Part shown: positions 15,044-22,811 of the stretch, in pieces
Layout of the letters: each line of letters starts with the position of its first letter
How positions within the stretch are numbered: the first letter of the stretch is position 1
From: an uncultured bacterium
GTDB taxonomy: Bacteria > Verrucomicrobiota > Lentisphaeria > Victivallales > Victivallaceae
Reading direction: 5' to 3'
DNA: 33,517 bases
Assembly: GCA_949297015.1 (NCBI GenBank)
Contig: CASFRF010000004.1
Span: forward strand, 1-33,517
Program-made: the position numbers and the translations under genes
Notes under the pieces: model-generated
Told to the model about the DNA's origin: nothing
The model's database searches: none
Seen by the model: only the letters and a program-made list of their open reading frames with translations

Positions 15044-17065
15044 TCAGCGGGTCTGGAGATAGGCCAGTTCCAGCGCCGCCAGCTCCGGCAGCAGAAACTC
15101 TGCAAATTCTCCCTCGCGCCGGACCGCCGACACCACCCGGTCGCGCCGCCCGTTCCGGCTGATGATGAGCTCATCGGCTCCGGTCCGCAGCCGCAGTTGC
15201 AGTTGCCGCACCCCGTCCAGCGAAGTGTTGAGCAGCGCCGCGGTCAGGCCCCCGGACTCCGGATCGCGCCGGACCCAGAGCGAGGAGCGGATCCGGCACT
15301 CGGGCACTTCGCCGTCGAGCGCGTCGCCGGAGAGATAGCGGAACAGCGCGTGCAGCTGCGCATACTTGCGCACATACCCCAGATGCCGCCACGCGCCGTA
15401 ACCGGAGACCGCCACCCGTCCGCCCAGTTCATTTTCAAAGCACCCCATCACGCACGGCGCCAGCTCCCGCCCCTGATAATCGCAGAGTCCGGCGAGGATC
15501 TGCGCCCCCGGCAGCGGCGTGAAGGAGGTGGCCACTCCGCCCCAGAAGCTCTGCCGGAGATTCCGCCGGTACGGCGCGCCCGCCGCTTCGCAGACCGGAT
15601 TCAGCCGATGCGCGGTGAGCGTCTCCATCGCGTCGCGCTTGAACTGCTCCGCCGGGACAAAGCCGAGATAGCGGCCGAAGCCGCGCTCGCAGAGCACCGC
15701 CACCGCCCCGGCGTCGAGATAGAGCCCCCGGGCCAACAGCGTCAGCAGCTTCTCCTCCGACAAGGCCGCCGCGGCGGAACTCTCCAGCGCCGCGCAGACC
15801 GCGTGCTCCAGCGCGTAGGCGCGGGGCAGTCCGAGCGCGCTCAACTCGCCGCCCCGCATCCCCTCGCCGCCGGGCGAGGCGTTCAGCCAGGGCGCATCGG
15901 CGGCAACTCCGGCTCCAAGGAAGTAGTCGGCATCGACGCCGTCCCAGATCCCCCGGGGCGGCAGCCCCCGGTTGCCGTCGACGATTTTATCGGTAAACGC
16001 CCGTCCCCGCCGGAAGGTCAGGATCCGCTCCTCGAAGCTGTCCAGAGGATCGGGGGAGACGTTGAGGATGTTCAGCGCCGCCCCGGTGCAGCCCACGGCG
16101 CAATAGGTCTCCACCTCCAGTTGGTTGAAGCGGTTGCTCTTGGCCAGACGCAGATAGGGGAAATTCTCGATTTCACTCTGAATGGAGCTCACCACGCCGG
16201 GCAGCTCCGCCACGATCGCGCCGATGCTGTCGGCCTTGTCGACCAGACTTTCCGGCACCCGGTCGGCGTAGAGTCCGCCCCCCGGCCGCCACCAGACCGG
16301 AACCCCGCGCGGCCCGCTCAACAACGGCGCCTGGGCTGCGCGGTCGGACTCCCAGAAGTCGGGGCAGTCCATCCGCCCGAGCACCAGCTCCGGCTTCACC
16401 GCGTGCACCGCCTGCTCGATAACGGCCAGCAGCCCGGAGAGCGTCCGGCGATTGATCCACAGCAACCGCAGCCGCCGTTCCCGGCGCTGCGCCCAGTCGC
16501 CGGCGTCGAACCAGGCGGCGAACTCGTCGCGGGTGCCGGTAAAGCCCAGCTCCGCGCAGATCCGCGCAAAGCATGCTTCGCAGAAACAACCGTTGTCCAA
16601 CGGTTTCCCGTGATTGTGCAGCCGCACGTCGTCGTCGATCCAGAGGAAGTCGGGATCGACCGCGGCCAGCGCCCGGTACACCGGCTCGACGTACTCCTGC
16701 AGCCAGACCGGATCGCAGGGACAGAAGTTGCCCGGCGTCCCCTCGCTCTTCAGCCCCCGGAACAGCCGACCGCGATGACTTCGGGCAAATCCCGCGTCCT
16801 CGTCCACATGGCCCAGCGTGCACAGCTGGTTGATTCCGATCCGGGTCCCGGCGGGCAGCCTCCGGCGCAGCTCCGCGATCCGGACCTTCAGCAGCTCCGC
16901 GCGGCGCAGCATCTCCTCCCGCGGCGGCGGGGTGTGCGCGTCGTGGGTGAACAGCGCGTATTCGTCAAAGGTCTTCCACTTCCGCATCCGGTCGCAGAAT
17001 TTCCGGAATTCCGCCTCCACGGCCCAGGTGAGGTAACTCACCCGCAACGACAGCACACTGCTCAT
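15044..17065 (-). CDS. uncharacterised TIM-barrel glycoside-hydrolase-like protein
   Basis: A 673-residue protein without a signal peptide that I cannot assign to a named family. The first 350 residues read as an alpha/beta barrel: YLTWAVEAEFRKF, GTRIGINQLCTLGH, DFLWIDDDVRLHNHG with three consecutive Asp, and a paired-Cys motif GCFCEACFARICAELG. The last 150 residues look like beta sandwich domains. The Asp cluster at a strand end and the C-terminal beta domain recall GH42/GH-like hydrolases. Its ATG overlaps the stop of the upstream membrane gene as ATGA, and the esterase gene follows. Carbohydrate hydrolysis is inferred from fold-like pattern and neighbours only; the catalytic pair is not identifiable. 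Confidence 0.6.
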   Translation of the reverse strand: MSSVLSLRVSYLTWAVEAEFRKFCDRMRKWKTFDEYALFTHDAHTPPPREEMLRRAELLKVRIAELRRRLPAGTRIGINQLCTLGHVDEDAGFARSHRGRLFRGLKSEGTPGNFCPCDPVWLQEYVEPVYRALAAVDPDFLWIDDDVRLHNHGKPLDNGCFCEACFARICAELGFTGTRDEFAAWFDAGDWAQRRERRLRLLWINRRTLSGLLAVIEQAVHAVKPELVLGRMDCPDFWESDRAAQAPLLSGPRGVPVWWRPGGGLYADRVPESLVDKADSIGAIVAELPGVVSSIQSEIENFPYLRLAKSNRFNQLEVETYCAVGCTGAALNILNVSPDPLDSFEERILTFRRGRAFTDKIVDGNRGLPPRGIWDGVDADYFLGAGVAADAPWLNASPGGEGMRGGELSALGLPRAYALEHAVCAALESSAAAALSEEKLLTLLARGLYLDAGAVAVLCERGFGRYLGFVPAEQFKRDAMETLTAHRLNPVCEAAGAPYRRNLRQSFWGGVATSFTPLPGAQILAGLCDYQGRELAPCVMGCFENELGGRVAVSGYGAWRHLGYVRKYAQLHALFRYLSGDALDGEVPECRIRSSLWVRRDPESGGLTAALLNTSLDGVRQLQLRLRTGADELIISRNGRRDRVVSAVRREGEFAEFLLPELAALELAYLQTR

Positions 17066-18483
17066 GACGTTTCCGCTCCCTCTCCGGTTTTCTCCTGCGC
17101 CCCGGAACCGTTCCGGAGCGACTCCTTTCGACACGACCGCCGAACCGCCAGCCACCGGCTCCCGGCCAGCGCCGCCAGCACCGTCAGCAGCGGCAGCGCC
17201 GGGAGCTGGTAACGGGGCACCGTAATCGGGCCCGGCAGAAACAGAAAATACTCGATGAACGCCAGGATCAGCAACAGCCAGTACCAGTTGCGCCGCCAGG
17301 TGCAGAGATACCGGATCCCCATCATCGCCGCCCCGAGATAGGTGATCCCCACCACCGCCAGCAGCGGCAGCAGCGCCGCCAGCAGCCAGTACCAGCGGGG
17401 CCCGAAGTAGTGTTTCACCGCCGCCATCACCCCCTCCTGCTGCAGCACCTGCAGCGTTCCCCGGCCGGGGCTGGTCACCCCCAGATTCTCGAAAAAGGCC
17501 GGGGCGTCGGGCAGCAGCACGGCGGGCTGGAAATGGCCCCGCAGCCAGCAGCCGGGATGAGCCAGAATGATCTCGCGCAGCCGGGTCAGCCGGTAATCGA
17601 CCCGGCTCTTTTCGTCGGGGAAACGCTCACGATCTTCAAAGAGCGCGTCGCACTCGGCGATCAGCCGCTGTTTCTCCTGCTCGTAGGAGGTGCCGTGCGC
17701 GGCGGCCAGAATCATCGCGCCGTTCTGATGGTACATGGCCCCGGTGTTGACGTCGATGCAATACCCCGCCCCCAGTTGCGCGTTGCGGTACTGCCAGGGA
17801 AACAGAATCGCGAAGAAGAGCGCCGTCCCGACTCCGCCCGCCAGCAACCGGCGGCGCCAGGTCAATCCCGGCAGCGCCGCCAGCAGCACCAGTCCGGGCA
17901 GCAGCCAGGCGATCTCGATCGGTCGAATCAGCGTCGCCAGCGCCGCCAACGCCAGCACCACCGGGAACTGCCACCAGCGTTTTTCCCGCCGGAACCGGAG
18001 CAGCCAGTAGAGTTGAAAGGCGATCACCAGCGTAAAGCAGGTGTCGCTCAGCAGCAGCGGAGCATTGGCCAGCGCGGTCAGATTGCAGCTGTACAGCGCC
18101 GCCGCCACCAGTCCGACGGCGTCGCCCCCCGCCTCACGCCCGGCCAGAAACACGCCCACGGCGGTCAGTGCGCCGAGTGCGCAGAGCGTCACCGACAACG
18201 CCTCCCAGGGGTCGCTTCCGGCCAGCCGGAGGACCAGCGCCGCCAGCGCCGGAAATCCCGGAGCGCGGGTCACGCTGGGCGTCCCCCCGGGTTCATTCAA
18301 ATACCCCTCGCCCGCCGCCAACGCCAGCGCCGGGCCGAGATACCCGGGGGTGTCCGGGCGGGAAAACGCCGACAGCGCCCCCCGTTCCAGCCCCGGCCAC
18401 GCCACCCCCAGCCGGAGCAGAAAACCGACCGCCACCATCAGCGGCAGCCAGAGCCGGACAGCTGGAGGGCGGTGCGCAGTCAT
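17062..18483 (-). CDS. GT39/ArnT-like membrane glycosyltransferase
   Basis: A 473-residue polytopic inner-membrane protein of the dolichyl-phosphate-mannose-protein mannosyltransferase/ArnT type. Family marks are the first outer loop with FSRPDTPGYLGPALALAAG (Asp44) and TRAPGFPALAALVLRLAG, about ten to twelve hydrophobic helices, and a long soluble loop (about 245-330) near the middle. Such enzymes move a sugar from a polyprenyl phosphate to lipid A, protein or another acceptor. The ATG shares one base with the nitroreductase stop (TGATG); its own stop overlaps the next gene as ATGA. Acceptor unknown. Confidence 0.8.
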   Translation of the reverse strand: MTAHRPPAVRLWLPLMVAVGFLLRLGVAWPGLERGALSAFSRPDTPGYLGPALALAAGEGYLNEPGGTPSVTRAPGFPALAALVLRLAGSDPWEALSVTLCALGALTAVGVFLAGREAGGDAVGLVAAALYSCNLTALANAPLLLSDTCFTLVIAFQLYWLLRFRREKRWWQFPVVLALAALATLIRPIEIAWLLPGLVLLAALPGLTWRRRLLAGGVGTALFFAILFPWQYRNAQLGAGYCIDVNTGAMYHQNGAMILAAAHGTSYEQEKQRLIAECDALFEDRERFPDEKSRVDYRLTRLREIILAHPGCWLRGHFQPAVLLPDAPAFFENLGVTSPGRGTLQVLQQEGVMAAVKHYFGPRWYWLLAALLPLLAVVGITYLGAAMMGIRYLCTWRRNWYWLLLILAFIEYFLFLPGPITVPRYQLPALPLLTVLAALAGSRWLAVRRSCRKESLRNGSGAQEKTGEGAETS

Positions 18484-19055
18484 CAACGCCACTCGGTGAT
18501 CGCATCCACCGTGTATTTGGGGACGTGCAGCACGTCGGAGCCATCCAGATAGTACTTCGTCGGCGCGCCGGCCGGGATGTCCTCGGCCACCGGCGACTCG
18601 GCCGGATACCCCACCGCCAGCAGGAACAGCAGCTCCCGGTCCACCGGCAGCTGCAACAGCCGGGTGACCCGGGCCCGGTCAAAGGCGCCCAGCCAGCAAC
18701 TGCCCAGCCCCTGATCGAAGGCGGCGAACTCCATGCTCTGAACGGCCGCCCCGGCGTCGGCGATGATGGTGGTCCCGGGATTGGCCGGAGCCACCACCGC
18801 GATGAACACCTGCGGCGCGTCGACGCCCCAGTGCGGGGTCCGGCCGGGGCGAACATGACCGCCGTAACTGGTCTCGTTGAAGACCAGCCGGGCCAGCTCC
18901 GGACGCCGGATCACCAGATACCGCAGATGCTGAAAATTGCCGCCGCAGGAGGCCAGGCGCGCCGCATTCAGCATCCGGCGCAAAGCCTTTTCGGGGACCT
19001 CCTTCTGATCAAAACGGCGGACGGTCCGGCGCTGCAGCAGCTCGCTCCACTTCAT
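18483..19055 (-). CDS. nitroreductase-family FMN oxidoreductase
   Basis: A 190-residue nitroreductase-fold protein, expected to bind FMN and use NAD(P)H. The N-terminal LLQRRTVRRFDQKEVPE is the standard FMN-phosphate-binding RRSxRxF-type motif; AAVQSMEFAAFDQGLGSCWLGAF is the conserved central helix with the Gly-Ser/Cys-Trp motif; GYPAESP near the C-terminus completes the FMN site. ATG 19055 lies 2 nt past the ndk stop, with GAGG 8 nt upstream; the longer frame to 19340 is ndk shadow. Physiological substrate unknown. Confidence 0.9.
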   Translation of the reverse strand: MKWSELLQRRTVRRFDQKEVPEKALRRMLNAARLASCGGNFQHLRYLVIRRPELARLVFNETSYGGHVRPGRTPHWGVDAPQVFIAVVAPANPGTTIIADAGAAVQSMEFAAFDQGLGSCWLGAFDRARVTRLLQLPVDRELLFLLAVGYPAESPVAEDIPAGAPTKYYLDGSDVLHVPKYTVDAITEWR

Positions 19056-19057
19056 GG

Positions 19058-20242
19058 TCAGCACCTCTCGGCCAGAAACTCGTAGATCCGGGCGCTCAGC
19101 GAATTGCGCTCGATCCGGACGATGCCCATCTCCCGCCGGACGCTCTCGGGCGAATCGGAGGCGTGCGCGGTGTTGACCATCACGTCGCTGCCGAAATCGC
19201 GGCGCACGGTGCCGCCCGGTGCCTTGCCCGGATCGGTGGGGCCGAGCACCGAACGGATCTTGCGGATCGCATCCTTGCCCTCGTAGATCAGAATCAGGCA
19301 CTTGGCGGCGCCCTGCGTGGTCTTCTCCGACTCGGTGCACAGCTCCGGCCGGCGGCCGGACATGAACTCGATCAGCTGCGAGAACTGGTCGTCGGCATAG
19401 GGGATCCCGACGCTGCGGGTCAACTCCTCGGCGGTCTCGGCCGGGAGGGAGAGCGAGAACTCCTTCTCCAGCAACGCCCGGGCCTTTTCACCGATTTTCG
19501 GAGCCAGCTTGGAACGCAGCGCCTCCTGCACCGGACCGTAAAATTCCAGCGCGTCGGCCACGGTCATGCGGTGCACCTTGCAGCCGACGATCCGCAGTCC
19601 GGTCCGGCTGAGCATATCCATGATGTTGCCCGGACGGCTCGACGGCCGCCGCCAGTTGTCCGGCTTGATGATGACCAGCGTCCGCTCGTCCCCCGCGTCG
19701 GAGCCGACCGCGTTGTCGATCAGATTCGGCGCGGTGGAGGCGAAATCGGCGAACATCTTGAGCTTGAGCATCGCCGACTCGCTCGACGGCGGGGTCAGCA
19801 CCGCGGGCTCGAAATAGCGGATGATCTCCGGATTGTCCTTGTCCTCGACCATATCGGCGTAGGTGTCGCGGATCGACTCCCCGGACTGCAGCTCGCGCGG
19901 CGAATGGGGGGAGAGCCGCCCGGTGATCTCGGTCAGCTTGCGGCAGGCGTCCTCGCCGCGGAACAGCAGCATCAGACAGCGCTCCTGCTTGCCGTCCTCG
20001 CGCGGGGGGAAATTCCGGCGCACATAGTCGGCCAGCAGCTTCGCCACCTGGGGGGAATTTGGCGCGATGCTGCTCTCCAGATGGGCGCCGTACTGCTCGG
20101 CCAGCTCCTTGGAAAAGGCGAGCATCTGGGCGCCGATGAACTCCAGATCAGTGCGCGACATCAGCCGGGCGATAATGCCGCCGGTGCGCGACTTCAACAG
20201 ACTGTAGGGGGTGATCAGAATGTACGATACTTCAATAGCCAT
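19058..20242 (-). CDS. ndk: tandem-domain nucleoside diphosphate kinase, N-terminal domain degenerate
   Basis: A 394-residue protein, more than twice the normal 140-150. The C-terminal Ndk domain (about 186-390) has ERTLVIIKPDNWRRP and VNTAHASDSPESVRREM with the phosphorylated His360, so it should transfer gamma-phosphate between nucleotides; it carries an insertion of about 70 residues (about 237-310). The N-terminal half (3-150) keeps the fold pattern (YILITPYSLLKSRTGGIIARL) but has TPYS in place of KPDA and lacks His in SIRDTYADMVEDKDNPE, so it is probably non-catalytic. ATG 20242 has GGAGA upstream. It heads a six-gene operon; its overlap-close spacing to the nitroreductase suggests co-translation. 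Confidence 0.9.
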   Translation of the reverse strand: MAIEVSYILITPYSLLKSRTGGIIARLMSRTDLEFIGAQMLAFSKELAEQYGAHLESSIAPNSPQVAKLLADYVRRNFPPREDGKQERCLMLLFRGEDACRKLTEITGRLSPHSPRELQSGESIRDTYADMVEDKDNPEIIRYFEPAVLTPPSSESAMLKLKMFADFASTAPNLIDNAVGSDAGDERTLVIIKPDNWRRPSSRPGNIMDMLSRTGLRIVGCKVHRMTVADALEFYGPVQEALRSKLAPKIGEKARALLEKEFSLSLPAETAEELTRSVGIPYADDQFSQLIEFMSGRRPELCTESEKTTQGAAKCLILIYEGKDAIRKIRSVLGPTDPGKAPGGTVRRDFGSDVMVNTAHASDSPESVRREMGIVRIERNSLSARIYEFLAERC

Positions 20243-20278
20243 AATGGTATCTTCTCCGGTTTCGGTTATATCAAACAT

Positions 20279-20307
20279 ACTATACACCGCCGGCGTTCCG
20301 GCTGCAA
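20279..20307 (-). promoter_or_regulatory. promoter of the ndk-headed operon
   Basis: On the minus strand TTGCAG (20307-20302), 17 nt, TATAGT (20284-20279), start near 20272 and leader of about 30 nt. It is divergent from the prmC promoter, with -35 elements 49 bp apart. Confidence 0.7.
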
Positions 20308-20356
20308 CCGTTTTTGCCGCAAATCTTTGAACTTTATCCCCGCGGAGCCGGAACTC

Positions 20357-20385
20357 TTGCAAACCCCCGCCGCCCGGAGTATATT
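20357..20385 (+). promoter_or_regulatory. promoter of prmC, predicting a leaderless mRNA
   Basis: TTGCAA (20357-20362), 17 nt, TATATT (20380-20385). Transcription should start about 20392-20394, at or within two bases of the prmC ATG at 20394. No ribosome-binding site precedes that ATG. The ATG at 20386 is followed in frame by TGA after two codons and is not usable. Confidence 0.7.
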
Positions 20386-20393
20386 ATGCGGAT

Positions 20394-21314
20394 ATGAACA
20401 GCTCAACCGATCGCGACCTTCCACCGGTGACCACCGTCGCCGAACTGGCCCGGCGGCTCGCTGCAGCCGGGATCGAATCTCCCGTCGCCGAGGCCGCCTC
20501 GCTGCTGGCCGAACTGGCCGGAACCGGCCGCGCCGAATGGTACGCCGCCGGCCGCGAAATTCCCGCCGCGCTGCGCCCCCGCCTGACCCTCTGGCTGGAA
20601 CGCCGGCTCACCGGCGAGCCGTTGCCCTACCTGACCGGCCGGGCCTACTTCATGGAGCTGGAGCTGGAGGTCACCCCCGACACCCTGATCCCCCGCCCCG
20701 AAACCGAACTGCTGGTCGAATTCCTGCTGCAGCAGCTGCCGCCGGGAGCCGCGCTGCTCGAACGGGGGACCGGCTCCGGCGCCATCGCGCTGGCCACCGC
20801 CTGCGCCCGGCCCGACGTGCGGGTCACCGCAGTCGAACTGAGTCCGGCGGCGCTGGCCGTGGCCGGGCGCAACCGGGCGAAGTATCAGCTGGAGTCGCGC
20901 GTGGAACTGGTCCACGGCGATCTCTTCTCGGAGCTGGAGGGGCGCCGCTTCGACTTTCTGGCCGCCAATCTGCCCTACGTCTCGGAGACCGAATACGCCG
21001 AACTGCCCCGTTCGGTGCGGGATTTTGAACCGAAACTGGCGCTGGTCGCTCCCGATCAGGGGCTGGCCCTGCTGCGGCGCAGCGCCGACGCCGCGCCCGA
21101 CTATCTGAATCCCGGGGCCGGGGCGATCTGGGAACTCGGCGAGACCCAAGGGGGGCGCTTCCGCGACCTGCTGGCCGCCGACGGCCGCTGGCGCGATCTC
21201 GTCATCCACCGCGACTACTGCGACCGGGACCGCCTGGTCTCGGCCCGGCTGGCCGCCTCCGGCTCCTCCTCCGACTCCGGGTCTTCCTCCGGCTCCGCAT
21301 CGGCCGGGAGGTAG
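20394..21314 (+). CDS. prmC: release factor glutamine methyltransferase PrmC (HemK)
   Basis: A 306-residue SAM-dependent methyltransferase that methylates the GGQ glutamine of release factors. The N-terminal helical domain (15-80) is followed by LTGRAYFMELELEV, IPRPETELLVE (99-109) and the SAM loop GTGSGAIALATA (125-136). The catalytic NPPY of the family is NLPY here (192-195), and the residues before the SAM loop are ER instead of the usual DL. After about residue 288 the chain becomes a Ser/Gly/Ala tail of about 18 residues, which lies in the 100-bp overlap with the convergent rsmI. Probably leaderless. Release-factor versus other protein specificity is inferred. Confidence 0.9.
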   Translation: MNSSTDRDLPPVTTVAELARRLAAAGIESPVAEAASLLAELAGTGRAEWYAAGREIPAALRPRLTLWLERRLTGEPLPYLTGRAYFMELELEVTPDTLIPRPETELLVEFLLQQLPPGAALLERGTGSGAIALATACARPDVRVTAVELSPAALAVAGRNRAKYQLESRVELVHGDLFSELEGRRFDFLAANLPYVSETEYAELPRSVRDFEPKLALVAPDQGLALLRRSADAAPDYLNPGAGAIWELGETQGGRFRDLLAADGRWRDLVIHRDYCDRDRLVSARLAASGSSSDSGSSSGSASAGR

Positions 21315-21973
21315 ACGCCCAGCACATACTCGCCGCGGCCGGGGCCGTCGCCCAGCGCGGCGGCCAGTTCGGCGGCGCTGCCGCGGCGGATCTCCTCGTG
21401 CACCTTGGTCGCCTCGCGGATCAGCGCCACCGCGGCGGTCGGCGCCAGCCCGGCCAGCTCCCGGAGCGTCCGCCCGATCCGGTAGGGGGACTCGAAGCAG
21501 AAGGCGGTGATGCCGCCCCGGAGCAGTCGCTCCAGAAAGCTCCGCCGCCGCCCCGCCTTGACCGGAACGAAGCCGTAAAAGGCGAACTTGTCGACCGGCA
21601 ACCCCGCCGCCGTGGCCGCGAAGGTCAGCGCCGAAACCCCGGGAATCACCACCGGCTCGATGCCGCGCCGCACCGCCTCGCGCACCAGATGAAACCCGGG
21701 GTCGGCCACCGCCGGCGTTCCGGCGTCGGAGACCACGGCGACGCGCTCCCCGGCCTGCACCCGGTCCAGCAGCGGCTCGGTGGCCCGGTGCTCGTTGAAG
21801 GCGTGATAGCTGATCAAACGGGCGTGGATTTCAAAGTGGCTCAGCAGCTGCCGAGTCCGCCGGGTGTCCTCGGCCGCCACCAGATCGACGCTGCGCAGCG
21901 TCTCCAGCGCCCGCAGCGTGATGTCCTCCAGATTGCCGATGGGCGTGGCGATCAGATACAGTTTTCCCTCCAT
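21215..21973 (-). CDS. rsmI: 16S rRNA (cytidine(1402)-2'-O)-methyltransferase RsmI
   Basis: A 252-residue tetrapyrrole-methylase-fold enzyme that 2'-O-methylates C1402 of 16S rRNA in the decoding centre. Diagnostic segments are LYLIATPIGNLEDITLRALE at the start, EDTRRTRQLLSHF, VSDAGTPAVADPGF and FESPYRIGRTLREL. It is shorter than E. coli RsmI (286) and ends in an acidic then basic tail (AEPEEDPESEEEPEAASR) that lies in the overlap with prmC, replacing the usual C-terminal extension. ATG 21973 was chosen because the family begins here; the ribosome-binding site (GGAG at 12 nt) is weak. The frame continues upstream to 22165 without conserved content. Confidence 0.95.
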   Translation of the reverse strand: MEGKLYLIATPIGNLEDITLRALETLRSVDLVAAEDTRRTRQLLSHFEIHARLISYHAFNEHRATEPLLDRVQAGERVAVVSDAGTPAVADPGFHLVREAVRRGIEPVVIPGVSALTFAATAAGLPVDKFAFYGFVPVKAGRRRSFLERLLRGGITAFCFESPYRIGRTLRELAGLAPTAAVALIREATKVHEEIRRGSAAELAAALGDGPGRGEYVLGVYLPADAEPEEDPESEEEPEAASRAETRRSRSQ

Positions 21974-22010
21974 GGCGAACCAACTCTCCGTGTTTTTGGT
22001 GTGATCCGGC

Positions 22011-22039
22011 TGGACAAACGGCCGTTTGGCGTGTAACAT
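22011..22039 (+). promoter_or_regulatory. rluB promoter with a 14-bp palindrome in its spacer
   Basis: TGGACA (22011-22016), 17 nt, TAACAT (22034-22039), start near 22046 and leader of about 25 nt. CAAACGGCCGTTTG at 22015-22028 is a perfect palindrome overlapping the -35 end and spacer, a position where a dimeric repressor would block RNA polymerase. It could also affect the divergent rsmI gene. Confidence 0.5.
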
Positions 22040-22070
22040 ATCACATTTGACGAGAAAGGCAATCGCCGTT

Positions 22071-22796
22071 ATGGCGGAAAGACTGAACAAATTTTTAAGC
22101 AGCGCCGGGCTCGGTTCCCGCCGCCGCGCCGACGACTGGATCGCCGCGGGCCGGATCCGGGTCAACGGCGTGACCGTCCGCGAACCGGGGACCCGGGTCG
22201 AACCCGGCGACCGGGTCGAATTCGACGGTCGGCCGGTGACGGCACCGCCGCCGGAGAAACGATACTATGTGCTGCACAAACCCCGGGGGTACGTCTGCAG
22301 CAACGCCGATCCGCACGCGGAAAAACTCGCCCGGGAGCTGATTCCGGACTCCGGGCGGCTGTTCTCGGCCGGGCGGCTGGACAAGAACAGCGAGGGACTG
22401 CTCCTGTTCTCCAACGACGGCGAACTGGTTCACGCCCTGACCCATCCGCGGTTCGAGCTGCGCAAACAGTATGTGGTCACCACCCGGGCCCCGCTGACCG
22501 AAGCCGGACTCGAACGGATCCGGGCCGGGATCCGGGACCGGGGCGAACTGCTCCGCGTGCTGACGGTCACCGAGCTCGCGCCGCGGAAGTATCGCTTTGA
22601 GCTCAACGAGGGGAAGAACCGCGAAATCCGGCGGCTGGTGGCGGCCGTCGGCGGCGAAGTCGCGCGGCTCTGCCGGGTGGCGCTGGGCGATCTGCGGCTG
22701 GAGGGACTGCCGGTCGGGGGCTGGCGCGAACTCACGCCGACGGAACTTGCCGGGCTGCGCCGGGACTGCGGACTTGACAGAAACTTTTCCCGGTGA
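22071..22796 (+). CDS. rluB: RsuA/RluB-family pseudouridine synthase
   Basis: A 241-residue rRNA pseudouridine synthase. An N-terminal S4 RNA-binding domain (RLNKFLSSAGLGSRRRAD to about residue 55) precedes the catalytic domain with YVLHKPRGYVCS, AGRLDKNSEGLLLFSNDG (catalytic Asp104) and NEGKNREIRRLV. The pattern is the RsuA/RluB/RluE/RluF group; a PRGYVCS-type LHKP motif and length favour RluB (23S U2605), but RluF or RsuA cannot be excluded. AAAGG lies 11 nt before ATG 22071. The promoter of the next operon is buried in its last 23 bases. Confidence 0.9.
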   Translation: MAERLNKFLSSAGLGSRRRADDWIAAGRIRVNGVTVREPGTRVEPGDRVEFDGRPVTAPPPEKRYYVLHKPRGYVCSNADPHAEKLARELIPDSGRLFSAGRLDKNSEGLLLFSNDGELVHALTHPRFELRKQYVVTTRAPLTEAGLERIRAGIRDRGELLRVLTVTELAPRKYRFELNEGKNREIRRLVAAVGGEVARLCRVALGDLRLEGLPVGGWRELTPTELAGLRRDCGLDRNFSR

Positions 22797-22802
22797 TACA
22801 TT
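22774..22802 (+). promoter_or_regulatory. strong promoter of the type I secretion operon, inside the end of rluB
   Basis: TTGACA (22774-22779) is a perfect -35, followed after 17 nt by TACATT (22797-22802). Start near 22809. It makes the exporter pair independent of rluB and argues against the GTG at 22793 as the exporter start, since that codon lies upstream of the transcript. Confidence 0.75.
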
Positions 22803-22811
22803 ACCCGGATT

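Noticed and set aside
11384..15062. Very long + strand open frames (11384-13360 and 12729-15062)
   Set aside because: Both are low-complexity Pro/Arg/Gln/Ala translations antisense to the GT-C-like and esterase genes, whose motifs and starts are clear. GC-rich codon bias removes stops from the opposite strand.
21215..21314. Frameshift or truncation explaining the prmC/rsmI overlap
   Set aside because: Both conserved cores end before the overlap, both frames are intact, and the tails are plausible disordered ends. A sequencing error cannot be excluded without reads.
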